Shown in pieces: positions 17,440-26,401 of a stretch of 39,587 bases of DNA (within the stretch, counting starts at the first letter, position 1; each line of letters opens with the position of its first letter). The stretch is from Promethearchaeota archaeon (GTDB lineage Archaea > Asgardarchaeota > Lokiarchaeia > Sigyniarchaeales > SOKP01): contig JABCSY010000031.1 of NCBI GenBank assembly GCA_018238625.1, positions 1 through 39,587 on the forward strand, in the 5' to 3' direction. The translations under genes were made by a program, and so were the position numbers. Under the pieces are notes generated by a model. That model had not been told where the DNA came from and did not search any database. It worked only from the letters and a program-made list of their open reading frames with translations.

Positions 17440-18843
17440 TTATATTTTTGATTTTTTTTCTTGATGAATTTCGTCGCGCTGTTCTTTGATTTGTTTTAAA
17501 TATTTGCCATCTAAAGGGTAAAAATATATTGCAATAATAGCGATTACCAGAGCTATTACGGGATAGATGACCATTAAACTCCTTAGTTCAAAATCTGGGA
17601 TAATACTTGGATCGAATTCACTCCAATTAGCAATAAGAAATACAGGTCCTATAATTAGAAAAACAAATACCGTCGCAAATCGCTGAAAGAAGATGTTAAC
17701 GCCGTAATATCCCCCTTCACGCCGTGTCCCTGTTTTTACTTCGTCTTCATCTACAATGTCTGCAATAATGATATCAATTATGTATAAAGAGCCAGCTAAA
17801 CCTATTCCAACCAAGAAGAATATTATAAATGCTACTACTTCCATACCAGGCCCTAGAAAAAATAGCGGAATCAGAGTTATAATCCAAATTGTCATGGATA
17901 TTAACCACGATTTTCTCGGACCTATTTTTTGAACCACTGGTTTCCAAAGTACTGTCATAAAAAGTCCTGCAGATAAAAAACTAACGCCTAACAAAAGCGA
18001 TATCATGAAAGGGTCTTCAAAACCTAAAATAAATTCACCATAAAGGGGAGCCATCACAGGAATCATCCCAAAACAAAACCAGTTAGCAATTTCTGCGGGA
18101 ATGTAACGCATGAAGCTCTTATTTTTAAAACTATATTTTAAAGTGTTGAAAAAATTAGGAGCACCTTTATAATCCTTCCGAAATTCTGTTCTTCCTTTTG
18201 GTGATAATATTAAGAAAAGTAAACCAGCAATAATGACAATTATGGCAACAACTATTCCATAAGTAGGATATTCTCCAGGTTTTGGCTCTGTATAGCTAGA
18301 AATAAACATGCCAGGCAAAAGGAAGGCTGCAAGCAATCCAACTATAGCAAAAAGTTGTCTTACATTATTACCTTTCGCCCGTTCTTCCTCAGTTATAAAA
18401 ATTTCTGGGTACAAAGAAGTATAATTTATGTCATACATTGTAAAAAATAATTCAAATACAATGATTATAATTATAAAATATGTGAAGTTCATAGTAGGAT
18501 CGGTGATACCTATTGATACTGGCGGTGTAAACAACAGAAACATAATTATGGCTATTGGAATTAAAGAAACCATGATCCAAGGGAATCTACGCCCCCATCT
18601 AGTATGTGTTCTATCCGATAAATAACCGATAAATGTATCGTTAAAACTATTCCATATTGACCAAATAATAAATCCAACAACAATTAACCCTATGGGGATT
18701 TTAACAACAGCAAAGTAAAATGTAAAAGTCAAAAATGTGAATGCTTGGTAAGAGGCTATATCCGCGATTTGACCAATACTATAGGAAACCGCGCGCTTAT
18801 ACGAAAATTTTGTTTTTTCAATTCTATTTTCAGTTTCGTTCAT
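17440..18843 (-). CDS. MFS transporter of the GPH (MelB-like) family, copy 2
   Basis: A 467-residue protein closely similar to the product at 14333-15724 throughout: FNDTFIGYLSDRTHTRWGRR against FNDPLIGYLSDRTHTKWGRR, and IADIVDEDEVKTGTRREGGY against VADIVDEDEIATGMRREAGY. About 12 transmembrane helices and a charged cytosolic C-terminus (QIKEQRDEIHQEKKSKI). It is the first gene of the transporter-oxidoreductase-transporter set. The ATG at 18843 has a weak TTGGTAA upstream. The conserved GPH cation-site acidic residues near the N-terminus (helix 2: FNDxFIG) are present, so it is probably a cation symporter. It may carry a sugar or a lipid. Confidence 0.88.
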   Translation of the reverse strand: MNETENRIEKTKFSYKRAVSYSIGQIADIASYQAFTFLTFTFYFAVVKIPIGLIVVGFIIWSIWNSFNDTFIGYLSDRTHTRWGRRFPWIMVSLIPIAIIMFLLFTPPVSIGITDPTMNFTYFIIIIIVFELFFTMYDINYTSLYPEIFITEEERAKGNNVRQLFAIVGLLAAFLLPGMFISSYTEPKPGEYPTYGIVVAIIVIIAGLLFLILSPKGRTEFRKDYKGAPNFFNTLKYSFKNKSFMRYIPAEIANWFCFGMIPVMAPLYGEFILGFEDPFMISLLLGVSFLSAGLFMTVLWKPVVQKIGPRKSWLISMTIWIITLIPLFFLGPGMEVVAFIIFFLVGIGLAGSLYIIDIIIADIVDEDEVKTGTRREGGYYGVNIFFQRFATVFVFLIIGPVFLIANWSEFDPSIIPDFELRSLMVIYPVIALVIAIIAIYFYPLDGKYLKQIKEQRDEIHQEKKSKI

Positions 18844-19094
18844 AAATTACCAATAAAATTTTTTATTAAATTAATCTTATTTCTTTTTTGTCTTTAATAA
18901 ATATTTGTCCCTGATTAGAAGTTTGATATTTATTTTGAAATTGAATAGTGTCAGAACCTTAATTCTTTAATCTTTATTCTGTTGAATTATTATCAAAAAT
19001 AAATATAAGATAAAAATAGATATGATTTTAATCTTTAGCAAATATATCACATTAAATAAATCACTATAAAGAACATTGAAGAGTTCTGTCTAAA

Positions 19095-20546
19095 ATGGAT
19101 TTAGAAAAGTTATTCAAACCAAAATCAATGGCAGTAGTGGGTATTTCAAAAAGAAACCCCCTTAGCCCGGGAAGAATTGTTTTATTAAAAAACGAGTTTG
19201 AAATGAATGTTGAGGTTTTTGGAATTTATCCATCTGGAGGGGATATTGAAGGCATTCAATTATATGAAAGGTTAGATAAATTACCTAAGATTCCAGATCT
19301 TCTCGTTATTGCAGTTGGACCAGACGACACCTTAGGATACATCCAAGACTGCGCAGATTTAGGGATTCCTTCAAGCGTGATAATTAGTGGCGGTTTTGCT
19401 GAAATAGGGGGAAAAGGTAAGAAAAGACAACAAATATTGGAAAAAATTGCTTTTGAAAATGATATTGCAGTTCTTGGTCCGAATTGTCTTGGTGTTTACG
19501 CAAGTCCTCTTGTAGACACAATCTTTTTACCTACGGAGCGTATCACGAGACCGCCGAAAGGTTCTGTGGCATTAATAAGTCAAAGTGGAGGCGTATTAGT
19601 AGACCAATTTTTCAATAAATTCAAGGAGAGAAATATAGGCGTATCTACCGCAGTTTCTATAGGAAATCGAGCGGTTGTTGACGAAACAATGCTATTGGAA
19701 TATTTTAGCAAGGTCGACAAGGAAACGACAAACATTGCGTTCTATTTAGAGGGATTTAAGGAAGGGAGAGCAAGAAGGTTTTTACAATTAGCAAAAGAAT
19801 CAGAGGATACTGTTGTAACTTTCTTTGGAGGAAAAACTAGGGAAGGAAAAGTAGCTACACTGTCGCATACAGCTAGTTTAGCGGGAGATTATAAAATCCT
19901 ATCAGCAGCTTTGAGGCAATATCAAATTATACAAGCTAATTCAGAAAGAGAACTATTATCGAGCTTAAAAGTCTATGATGTATTATCGCATCATCGCAAT
20001 CCGTTTGGGAAAAATGTTATAACCTATGGAGATGTCGTGATTGTCTCAGTTTCTGGAGGCCACGGGGTAATCGCGTCCGATATGTTGAAAAGTTATGGTT
20101 TGAATGCTGTACGACTTGAAAGGCAAGAGAAAAAAGACTTAAAAGAGCTCATGAATCCCGCTGCCCAAGAAATTGCATCCTTCAATAATCCAATAGATTT
20201 AACGGGTTCTGTAATCGATACCGATATTGAAGATATAGTAAGATATTTATCTGATCTTGAGCGTATTGAGTGTATAATATTACTACTGCTTCCTTACCCC
20301 CCTAACATATCGTTTCAAATAGGTAGAAGAATAGCTAATATTGTTTCTACAAAAAATAAGCCCGTCGTATGTTTTGTTCCGTATGTCCCAAAATACGCTT
20401 TAATAATCGAGTCTCTTGAACTCGCATACATACCCACTTTTCATTCAATTAAAGAAGCAGTTCAAGCGGTTTCTGCGCTTAAACATAGAACACGAATTGA
20501 TAATGTTAAGAAAGGTAATCTATTTTGGGAGCAAAAAACTAATTAA
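19095..20546 (+). CDS. Acyl-CoA synthetase (ADP-forming) alpha-type subunit
   Basis: A 483-residue protein. The CoA-binding Rossmann domain begins at KPKSMAVVGISKRN, followed by the two ligase domains (VALISQSGGVLVDQF; VVIVSVSGGHGVIASDML). The phosphohistidine site is LSHTASLAGD, equivalent to SHTGxLAG of archaeal ADP-forming acetyl/acyl-CoA synthetases. These enzymes convert acyl-CoA, ADP and phosphate to acid, CoA and ATP at the end of fermentation of peptides or fatty acids. The ATP-grasp beta subunit is absent from this gene and from its neighbours, so a partner must be elsewhere. The following gene (20653) is a beta-hydroxyacid dehydrogenase on the same strand, which fits branched-chain or hydroxyacid catabolism. 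Confidence 0.85.
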   Translation: MDLEKLFKPKSMAVVGISKRNPLSPGRIVLLKNEFEMNVEVFGIYPSGGDIEGIQLYERLDKLPKIPDLLVIAVGPDDTLGYIQDCADLGIPSSVIISGGFAEIGGKGKKRQQILEKIAFENDIAVLGPNCLGVYASPLVDTIFLPTERITRPPKGSVALISQSGGVLVDQFFNKFKERNIGVSTAVSIGNRAVVDETMLLEYFSKVDKETTNIAFYLEGFKEGRARRFLQLAKESEDTVVTFFGGKTREGKVATLSHTASLAGDYKILSAALRQYQIIQANSERELLSSLKVYDVLSHHRNPFGKNVITYGDVVIVSVSGGHGVIASDMLKSYGLNAVRLERQEKKDLKELMNPAAQEIASFNNPIDLTGSVIDTDIEDIVRYLSDLERIECIILLLLPYPPNISFQIGRRIANIVSTKNKPVVCFVPYVPKYALIIESLELAYIPTFHSIKEAVQAVSALKHRTRIDNVKKGNLFWEQKTN

Positions 20547-20652
20547 CTCTTATTTTCTTTTCTAAATATTTATAGGATAAAGATTACAAATTTTCTTAAA
20601 TTAATCTGTAATATAGTAATTAAAGAATTTTGCTTAAAAGGTTGATAAAGAT

Positions 20653-21531
20653 ATGGATAACCGAATTGGATGGATAGGGACAGGAGTTATGGGTAAGTCT
20701 ATGTGTGCTCATATTTTAAAAGCTGGATATAATGTTTCAGTTTATAACCGAACAAAAGAAAAAGCTAAAGAATTAATTGATGTGGGCGCTGTTTGGTGTT
20801 CAAACCCTAAAGAAGTTGCTGAAAAGAGCGATATAGTTTTTACTATCGTTGGTTTCCCTCACGATGTCGAAGATGTTTATCTAGGGGAAAACGGAGTTTT
20901 AAAAGCGATAAAAAAAGGGGCAATTATCGTTGATATGACGACATCCGAGCCTTCTCTTGCTCAAAGAGTATATGAAGAGGCAAAAAAGATAGGCGTATCA
21001 TCTATCGATGCACCTGTATCAGGTGGGGATGTTGGCGCTAAAAACGGAACGCTAGCAATAATGGCAGGTGGCGATAAAGAGACGTACGAAAAAGTGTTCC
21101 CTTTTTTCGAGTTAATGGGTAAAAATATCGCATATATGGGAAAAGCAGGAGCGGGGCAACATACTAAAATGAGCAATCAAATTCTCATTGCCTCTACTAT
21201 GATAGGGGTTGTAGAGTCCTTGTTATATGCTTATAAAGCAGGAAATGATTTAGGTGAGGTAATAAATGTTATTGGGAAGGGTGCTGCGGGTTGTTGGTCG
21301 ATAAACAATCTTGGTCCACGAATTGTAAAAGGTAATTTCGATCCAGGCTTTTTTATTAAACATTTCATAAAGGATATGGGCATTGCGTTAAAAGAAGCGA
21401 AAAACTTGAATTTATCACTACCAGGTTTAGCTCTAGCTTATCAATTTTATATTTCAGCCACAGCTTTAGGATTAGAAAACCTTGGAACCCAAGGACTATA
21501 CAAAGTTCTGGCTAAAATGAATGGGATTTAA
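20653..21531 (+). CDS. NAD(P)-dependent beta-hydroxyacid dehydrogenase (3-hydroxyisobutyrate dehydrogenase family)
   Basis: A 292-residue enzyme. The coenzyme site is IGWIGTGVMGKSMCAHILKA at the N-terminus, with NRTKEKA after strand 2, where Asn-Arg-Thr suggests NADP preference. The substrate site is DAPVSGGDVGAKNGTLAIM and the catalytic lysine is in KMSNQ (about residue 172). Members oxidise 3-hydroxyisobutyrate, tartronate semialdehyde, gamma-hydroxybutyrate or reduce glyoxylate/succinic semialdehyde. The exact substrate cannot be chosen. AAAGGTTGAT upstream of ATG 20653 is a good ribosome binding site. It is 106 nt downstream of the acyl-CoA synthetase gene. Confidence 0.88.
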   Translation: MDNRIGWIGTGVMGKSMCAHILKAGYNVSVYNRTKEKAKELIDVGAVWCSNPKEVAEKSDIVFTIVGFPHDVEDVYLGENGVLKAIKKGAIIVDMTTSEPSLAQRVYEEAKKIGVSSIDAPVSGGDVGAKNGTLAIMAGGDKETYEKVFPFFELMGKNIAYMGKAGAGQHTKMSNQILIASTMIGVVESLLYAYKAGNDLGEVINVIGKGAAGCWSINNLGPRIVKGNFDPGFFIKHFIKDMGIALKEAKNLNLSLPGLALAYQFYISATALGLENLGTQGLYKVLAKMNGI

Positions 21532-21565
21532 ATCAATTATATATCATTATTTTCTTTAATTATAT

Positions 21566-21940
21566 TTGCCTTCTATAATCGTTGAAATCTGTTTTTTACT
21601 TCTATTACTGATACAAACACTTCATATTTTTGAAGAATTAAGCATGGGGATCTATCAAACAATAGAATTTCTGACTGTAAAGAAGTATCTTTTTGTATCC
21701 TCAATAATAACGAGTCTTTCAATGTTAACTTATATGGCTATAATATTAGAATTAGTTATTGGATACTTCTTCGGGATATTAGTCTCAATTTTCGGATTAT
21801 TTAACTTTATTATTCATACATTAGGATTTATTATGAAAAAAAAGACGAAAGGTACGATTGCTGCGAGTTTTTATACTGGGATCGTCTTGGGAATCTTTGG
21901 CAGCGTTAATTTATTTCTATTAATCCTGCTTTTAATATAA
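21566..21940 (+). CDS. HXXEE-motif membrane protein
   Basis: A 124-residue hydrophobic protein with four helices. The first helix ends in LHIFEELSMGIY, containing the His-x-x-Glu-Glu motif of the HXXEE family, and a later FNFIIHTLGFIM keeps the Asn-x-x-x-His expected in that family. The residues could bind a metal within the membrane; the function of the family is unknown. The TTG at 21566 is the only good start in the frame, with no clear ribosome binding site. It follows the dehydrogenase gene by 34 nt, so read-through transcription is likely. Confidence 0.6.
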   Translation: MPSIIVEICFLLLLLIQTLHIFEELSMGIYQTIEFLTVKKYLFVSSIITSLSMLTYMAIILELVIGYFFGILVSIFGLFNFIIHTLGFIMKKKTKGTIAASFYTGIVLGIFGSVNLFLLILLLI

Positions 21941-21989
21941 AAGCTGAAAGAATAGTAAGAATAAATAGACCACTCGTAAATTTAATGAT

Positions 21990-23414
21990 TTAGATGTGAT
22001 TTTTTATTATTTTTAATCGCATTCGAATTAACTTCTCGATTTCTTTTAACTTGGGCCGTTGGTTCTCCTCGCAGAAAGCGTAGGCTATCCCTCCGGCACC
22101 TGCTCTTGCCGTCCTCCCAATACGATGTAAATAAGTTTCCGCTTCATTTGGTAAATCAAATTGTATGACATGTGAGATTTCATCCACATCAATTCCGCGA
22201 GAAGCGACATCTGTAGCTACTAAAACACGAATTGCTCCAGTACGAAAGCTTTGAAGCGCATTTTGACGTGCAGTTTGTGATTTATTCCCGTGTATAGCAT
22301 CAGTGCGTATTCCCTTCCTTTTTAAAATCTTAACAACTCGATTGGCGCCGTGTTTTGTGCGCATAAAAACCAATGCTCGTTTAATCGATTTATCGAAGAG
22401 TAACTTTTCCAATAATGCTTGCTTTTTATTTTTGGAGATTAAAAATACAGATTGTTTAAGACTTTCCAAGGTTGGTTGTTCTGGTGATATATCTATTCTT
22501 ATGGGTGTATTTAGAATACTATTGGCCAGTTTTTTAACTTCAGGTGGGATCGTAGCAGAAAAAAGTAGGGTTTGTCGGTTCTTTTTAGGTATATAGTTAA
22601 TGATGGTTCGTATATCTTTGATGAAACCCATATCAAGCATTCTATCACCTTCGTCTAGAATCAAAACCTCAACATAGCCGAGGTTTATATGACCTTGCCT
22701 GATCAAATCAAGTAATCTACCAGGAGTTGCAATCAAAATGTCTACTCCTTGTTGTAATTTTTTCACTTGTGGGTTTTGTCCAACCCCTCCATAAACAACA
22801 GTATTTCTAAGTCCAGTATATTTTCCATAAATATTAAAACTGTCTTTAATTTGGATTGCAAGCTCTCTTGTAGGAGCAACTACTAAAACACTGATTTTAC
22901 GCTTGGTTTTCATGTCATTGTTGTTCTTTATACTAACTAATCGTTGCAAGATAGGAAGAGCGAAAGCAGCAGTTTTTCCAGTCCCTGTCTGAGCACAACC
23001 TAGTATATCTTTTCCATTCAATATAATCGGGATTGCTTGAGCTTGAATTGGTGTCGGAACCTCATATCCCGAATCTCTTACTGCCTGTAAAATCTTAGAG
23101 TCTAAATCAAGATCAGCAAAATTTAAACCACTATCAATTTGGTTGTCTTGTAATGGTTTATTTTTTTTTGATATCCTAGATTGCACAACTTCTTCTAACC
23201 GTGTTACTTGCTTAGCAGCAAGACCTTTTTTTTGTGGTTGAATTGTGAAAGTAAGACAATCACCACTGGTGATATTATTATCTTCGTTTGGTTGCAGTGC
23301 AGTATGGTGTAAAAAAATATCCTTACCACCCCTATCAAGGGTTATAAATCCAAACCCTTTCTTCTCATTATACCATTTGACCGTTCCGGTCATTCTTTGT
23401 GTTTCTTTTAACAT
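21990..23414 (-). CDS. Cold-shock-domain / DEAD-box RNA helicase fusion
   Basis: A 474-residue protein with two parts. Residues ~8-75 are a cold-shock domain: TGTVKWYNEKKGFGFI (RNP1) and DIFLHHTAL (RNP2). Residues ~95-470 are an RhlE-like DEAD-box helicase with Q motif (PTPIQAQAIP), Walker A AQTGTGKT (141-148), PTRELA, TPGR, motif II DEGD (254-257) instead of DEAD, SAT, and motif VI HRIGRTARAG. The alanine to glycine change keeps the acidic pair used for ATP hydrolysis. Both parts bind RNA, so it would unwind structures at low temperature or in ribosome assembly. Start: ATG 23414, or ATG 23393 seven codons later. The motifs are complete, so it is probably active. Confidence 0.9.
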   Translation of the reverse strand: MLKETQRMTGTVKWYNEKKGFGFITLDRGGKDIFLHHTALQPNEDNNITSGDCLTFTIQPQKKGLAAKQVTRLEEVVQSRISKKNKPLQDNQIDSGLNFADLDLDSKILQAVRDSGYEVPTPIQAQAIPIILNGKDILGCAQTGTGKTAAFALPILQRLVSIKNNNDMKTKRKISVLVVAPTRELAIQIKDSFNIYGKYTGLRNTVVYGGVGQNPQVKKLQQGVDILIATPGRLLDLIRQGHINLGYVEVLILDEGDRMLDMGFIKDIRTIINYIPKKNRQTLLFSATIPPEVKKLANSILNTPIRIDISPEQPTLESLKQSVFLISKNKKQALLEKLLFDKSIKRALVFMRTKHGANRVVKILKRKGIRTDAIHGNKSQTARQNALQSFRTGAIRVLVATDVASRGIDVDEISHVIQFDLPNEAETYLHRIGRTARAGAGGIAYAFCEENQRPKLKEIEKLIRMRLKIIKNHI

Positions 23415-23743
23415 TTTTATTCATACTATTCTTTCTTTTATGGGTATAACCTACTCATATATCATTGTTTTATTATGGATAAATCTATGAGCGGGAATAT
23501 TCACTAAAATAATTAAATACCCCATCTCAAAGGAAGAAATTAAAATTGATGCATTTATCAAAAAAGCATCATTTTAATCGATGAATAAATCTTCAATATT
23601 AAGAAGTAATAATTACTAAAAAATAACCCAATATTTAGTAAAAGAGAGTTACATCGCCTTTATAGTTTAAGTATTCAAAAATTCAATAGTAAATATTTCA
23701 GATTTTCTCCCAGATAACCATTGAAAATGTTCTACAATTATTA
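23415..23743. other. Gene-free 329-bp region upstream of the cold-shock helicase
   Basis: No credible reading frame is seen. It holds two inverted repeats (23541-23576 and 23613-23641) and AT-rich stretches that could be promoter elements for the helicase gene. A long 5' leader with structure would be in keeping with cold-regulated mRNAs, but this is only inference. Confidence 0.5.
23541..23576. repeat. Inverted repeat TAAAATTGATGC ... GCATCATTTTA
   Basis: Arms of 11-12 nt that pair except for one bulged base, with a 13-nt A-rich loop. It lies 127 nt before the helicase start on the minus strand and could be an RNA hairpin in its leader or a binding site. A second hairpin (TTACTAAA / TTTAGTAA, 8 bp) is at 23613-23641. 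Confidence 0.4.
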
Positions 23744-24862
23744 TTAACCATAATTTTCAGTCATATAGTTATCAAAATGTTGTAAGGCATCAGGTAAGTT
23801 CTTTCGACCAAATCCAATTCTAAAATGAGATGTTCCATAATCAAATTTAGTGCTTGGCATCAATAGCACACCCTTTTTTTCTAATAAATCAAGACAAAAT
23901 TCTTCAATATCTTGTTCAATTAACAGCCTTGGAAAAGCAATCGAACCTGCTTTAGGTCTCACCCAAGCTACATATTTACAATATTTTTCGAAAAATTTAT
24001 CCAGTAGGTTCAGATTTTTATTAATAATGTCCAAATTCCTTTTAATAATTTTGTCTTTATTACGTAAAGCCAATATTGAAAAAAACTCGCTTAAAGCACT
24101 ATTGCAAATAGTAGTGTAATTCTTGAAAGAAGCGATTTTTTTGAAAAGTGCTTTATTTTTTGTTGCAATCCATCCAATTCTTAACCCAGCAAGGCCAAAT
24201 GCTTTTGACATCACATTTATTGATATTCCTTTTTCGTAAAGATCGCAAGCAGATGGTAATCTGTCGGCTTCGTTATACTCCAGAAATTTATAAACCTCGT
24301 CAGAAAGAACGTAAATATCGCTTTCTTTAGCTATCTTAATAATTTTTTCGTAATTCTTTTTTGAGATGAGGTGCCCAGTTGGATTATGTGGAAAATTTAC
24401 AACAATACATTTAGTAGATTTTTCTATGTTTGATTCTAAGAATTTCAAATCAAGTTCCCAATTGTTATCATCACTCATTATCCACTTAGTTACTTTACAT
24501 CCTATAGCGTTAGCGATTTCGTATAGTGATTGATAAGCCGGATATTGAACGATCACGTGATCTCCTTTCTTTAATAAAACATTCATAAAAATAAAAATTC
24601 CTTCTTGAGCTCCAGAAAAAACAATTATCTCTTCTGTTTTGATATCGCCATACAATTTAGAGATTTCTTCTCTTAACAAAGGATTGCCAAGAGATTCAGT
24701 ATAACCTAGCCAGACTTCTTTAAGATCTTTTAAGGAATCCTTTTCTAAAGTTAGCAATTCATCTACGCTAAATGATTCGCAGTCTGAGGAACACAAAGAG
24801 TATTTAACATTAAATTCATACTTTGCGAAATATTCTTCTAACTTGAAGTCCTTAATTCTCAT
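23744..24862 (-). CDS. Class I/II PLP-dependent aminotransferase
   Basis: A 372-residue fold-type I enzyme. It shows YPAYQSLYEIA at the start of the large domain, NFPHNPTGH (substrate carboxylate and PLP contact), SDEVYKFLEY (aspartate for the PLP nitrogen and tyrosine) and the Schiff-base lysine in MSKAFGLAGLRIGW. The C-terminal arginine is in SHFRIGFGR, which binds the substrate carboxylate. It is most like aspartate-type class I aminotransferases; the amino acid used cannot be told. The ferredoxin-like gene is 34 nt upstream and on the same strand, so the two are likely in one operon, though the functional link is unclear. Confidence 0.85.
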   Translation of the reverse strand: MRIKDFKLEEYFAKYEFNVKYSLCSSDCESFSVDELLTLEKDSLKDLKEVWLGYTESLGNPLLREEISKLYGDIKTEEIIVFSGAQEGIFIFMNVLLKKGDHVIVQYPAYQSLYEIANAIGCKVTKWIMSDDNNWELDLKFLESNIEKSTKCIVVNFPHNPTGHLISKKNYEKIIKIAKESDIYVLSDEVYKFLEYNEADRLPSACDLYEKGISINVMSKAFGLAGLRIGWIATKNKALFKKIASFKNYTTICNSALSEFFSILALRNKDKIIKRNLDIINKNLNLLDKFFEKYCKYVAWVRPKAGSIAFPRLLIEQDIEEFCLDLLEKKGVLLMPSTKFDYGTSHFRIGFGRKNLPDALQHFDNYMTENYG

Positions 24863-24896
24863 TTCATTAAAGAATTAAGATTCATCTGATTTAAAA

Positions 24897-25712
24897 TTAG
24901 GTAACATCAACAATTTTGTCTATATGCTTGATTGTTTTTTCAACAAATTCTTTGTCTTCAATTACAAGTTCGATAGCATTTTGAGGACAGATATCAACGC
25001 ATCGACCACAACCCCGACATTCCTCGCTAATTATAGCCCTATTATCAATTATATAAATCGCATCAACAAAACACACACCTTTTAAGCAAGTTCCACATCC
25101 AATACACTTATCAGTCACCATTAGACTCACTCCCGGCATTTTGTGCACTTTGGAACCAATCTTATCGGCTACAACAGGTGCTATACGCCATAGGCAACAG
25201 CAAGGGTCGCAGTTACAAATACTGAGGAGCTTTAAACCAGGACTTACGCCAAGCCATTGTTTATCTAATCGATTTCTTCCTATCATATGCACTAAACCAG
25301 CTTCTCTGCATTTTTTTATATGGTCTAGCGCTTCTTCTTTTGAGACAAGTCGCCCTAATTGAGGATTAATACCTAAAACAGCCTCTCCCAGAAATAAACA
25401 GCCTAAATTAATCGGATAGTCTTTACATTGCATTGATTTTCTACAAATGCAAACATTCATTATCCAGTGATATTTAGCTTTATTGATAAAATATTCTAAA
25501 ACTTTCGAGGGTAATACCATGTCCGAGTCTTTCTCAACTTCTTTATTAATAGAAATTATTTTATCTTGTGTTAAATAAACAATATCATCCCCTTTAAACA
25601 GCAAAAAATCAAAAAATTTTCCAACGATTGGAACTCTTGTTAATTTTGCTATTAATTTAATATTTGGGAAAGTTTTTTCAAGTATATTTACAAACCATAA
25701 AGGTCTTGCCAT
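24897..25712 (-). CDS. Cysteine-rich 4Fe-4S ferredoxin-domain protein
   Basis: A 271-residue protein. The C-terminal ~70 residues hold two 4Fe-4S motifs: CIGCGTCLKGVC and CRGCGRCVDICP. The middle has extra cysteines in MNVCICRKSMQC, INLGCLFLGE and CNCDPCCCLWR that could hold another cluster or metal. The N-terminus is not a clear signal peptide, though the stretch up to residue ~40 is mildly hydrophobic. It may be an electron carrier or a subunit of a reductase, possibly with its own active site in the cysteine-rich centre. It is followed by the aminotransferase. The exact reaction is unknown. Confidence 0.8.
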   Translation of the reverse strand: MARPLWFVNILEKTFPNIKLIAKLTRVPIVGKFFDFLLFKGDDIVYLTQDKIISINKEVEKDSDMVLPSKVLEYFINKAKYHWIMNVCICRKSMQCKDYPINLGCLFLGEAVLGINPQLGRLVSKEEALDHIKKCREAGLVHMIGRNRLDKQWLGVSPGLKLLSICNCDPCCCLWRIAPVVADKIGSKVHKMPGVSLMVTDKCIGCGTCLKGVCFVDAIYIIDNRAIISEECRGCGRCVDICPQNAIELVIEDKEFVEKTIKHIDKIVDVT

Positions 25713-25802
25713 ATGAATCTTTAAACCTGCTAATTCCTAGGTAATAATATATATTTAAATCTAAAAATAAATATAACTTTAATCTAAATCAAATGTAAAC
25801 AT

Positions 25803-26366
25803 TCAACAATTCTCTTTTCGAAGAGGAAGAGGAAGAGGATTTTTTAGTCGATATAAAAATCCTGGAAGCCATAATGCGATTCCTAATACTGCTCCTAATA
25901 AGAAAGTAATGGGGTCGTTCCAGAGAAAAATTTTATAAATCCCGGTTATCAAAAGAACTCCTAATCCAATAAGAAATCTTAATGGATGTTGAAATCTATT
26001 ATTTATCGCTTGATGAGGTAAATAAAAAAATAATATAATCGCATGACCACTAAACGGAAAACCAATCATGTATCGAATAAAAGAAAACGCAGCAACTATG
26101 ATGCATTCAAAAAAAAAGAGGGTAAGGAGAATACTTTTCCCTTTTTCATTCCAGATCCAAATCAGTTCACCTATTAGAATTCCATAAGGAATGAAGATTG
26201 GAACCATATAGATTGGAGGTGTTTTAATATTTAATGTTCCAGTTGCCGTAATAACTAGCGGATATCCTATAATAATAAAAAAGATTCCTGAAAATACAGT
26301 CATTATCAGACCAGTACCATAAATAACTATAAGTTCTTTTATATTAGGCGTTAAATTTTTAAGCAT
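25803..26366 (-). CDS. Polytopic membrane protein of unknown function
   Basis: About 187 residues with roughly six hydrophobic segments (for example LIVIYGTGLIMTVFSGIFFI, IFIPYGILIGELIWIW, GVLLITGIYKIFLW, LLGAVLGIALWLPGFL). The C-terminus is short and hydrophilic. No family is recognised. I chose the ATG at 26366; a TTG two codons earlier is possible. It follows the GH2 gene by about 35 nt on the same strand and is probably co-transcribed, so it could serve in uptake or anchoring connected with that enzyme, but nothing in the sequence proves it. Confidence 0.65.
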   Translation of the reverse strand: MLKNLTPNIKELIVIYGTGLIMTVFSGIFFIIIGYPLVITATGTLNIKTPPIYMVPIFIPYGILIGELIWIWNEKGKSILLTLFFFECIIVAAFSFIRYMIGFPFSGHAIILFFYLPHQAINNRFQHPLRFLIGLGVLLITGIYKIFLWNDPITFLLGAVLGIALWLPGFLYRLKNPLPLPLRKENC

Positions 26367-26401
26367 AATCAATTAATTTCATTTTGTAAATTTAAAAATA
26401 T

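Noticed and set aside
23613..23641. Hairpin TTACTAAA/TTTAGTAA as a terminator of the aminotransferase gene
   Set aside because: It lies about 100 nt beyond the stop, is A/T only and lacks a clear T-run on the right side.
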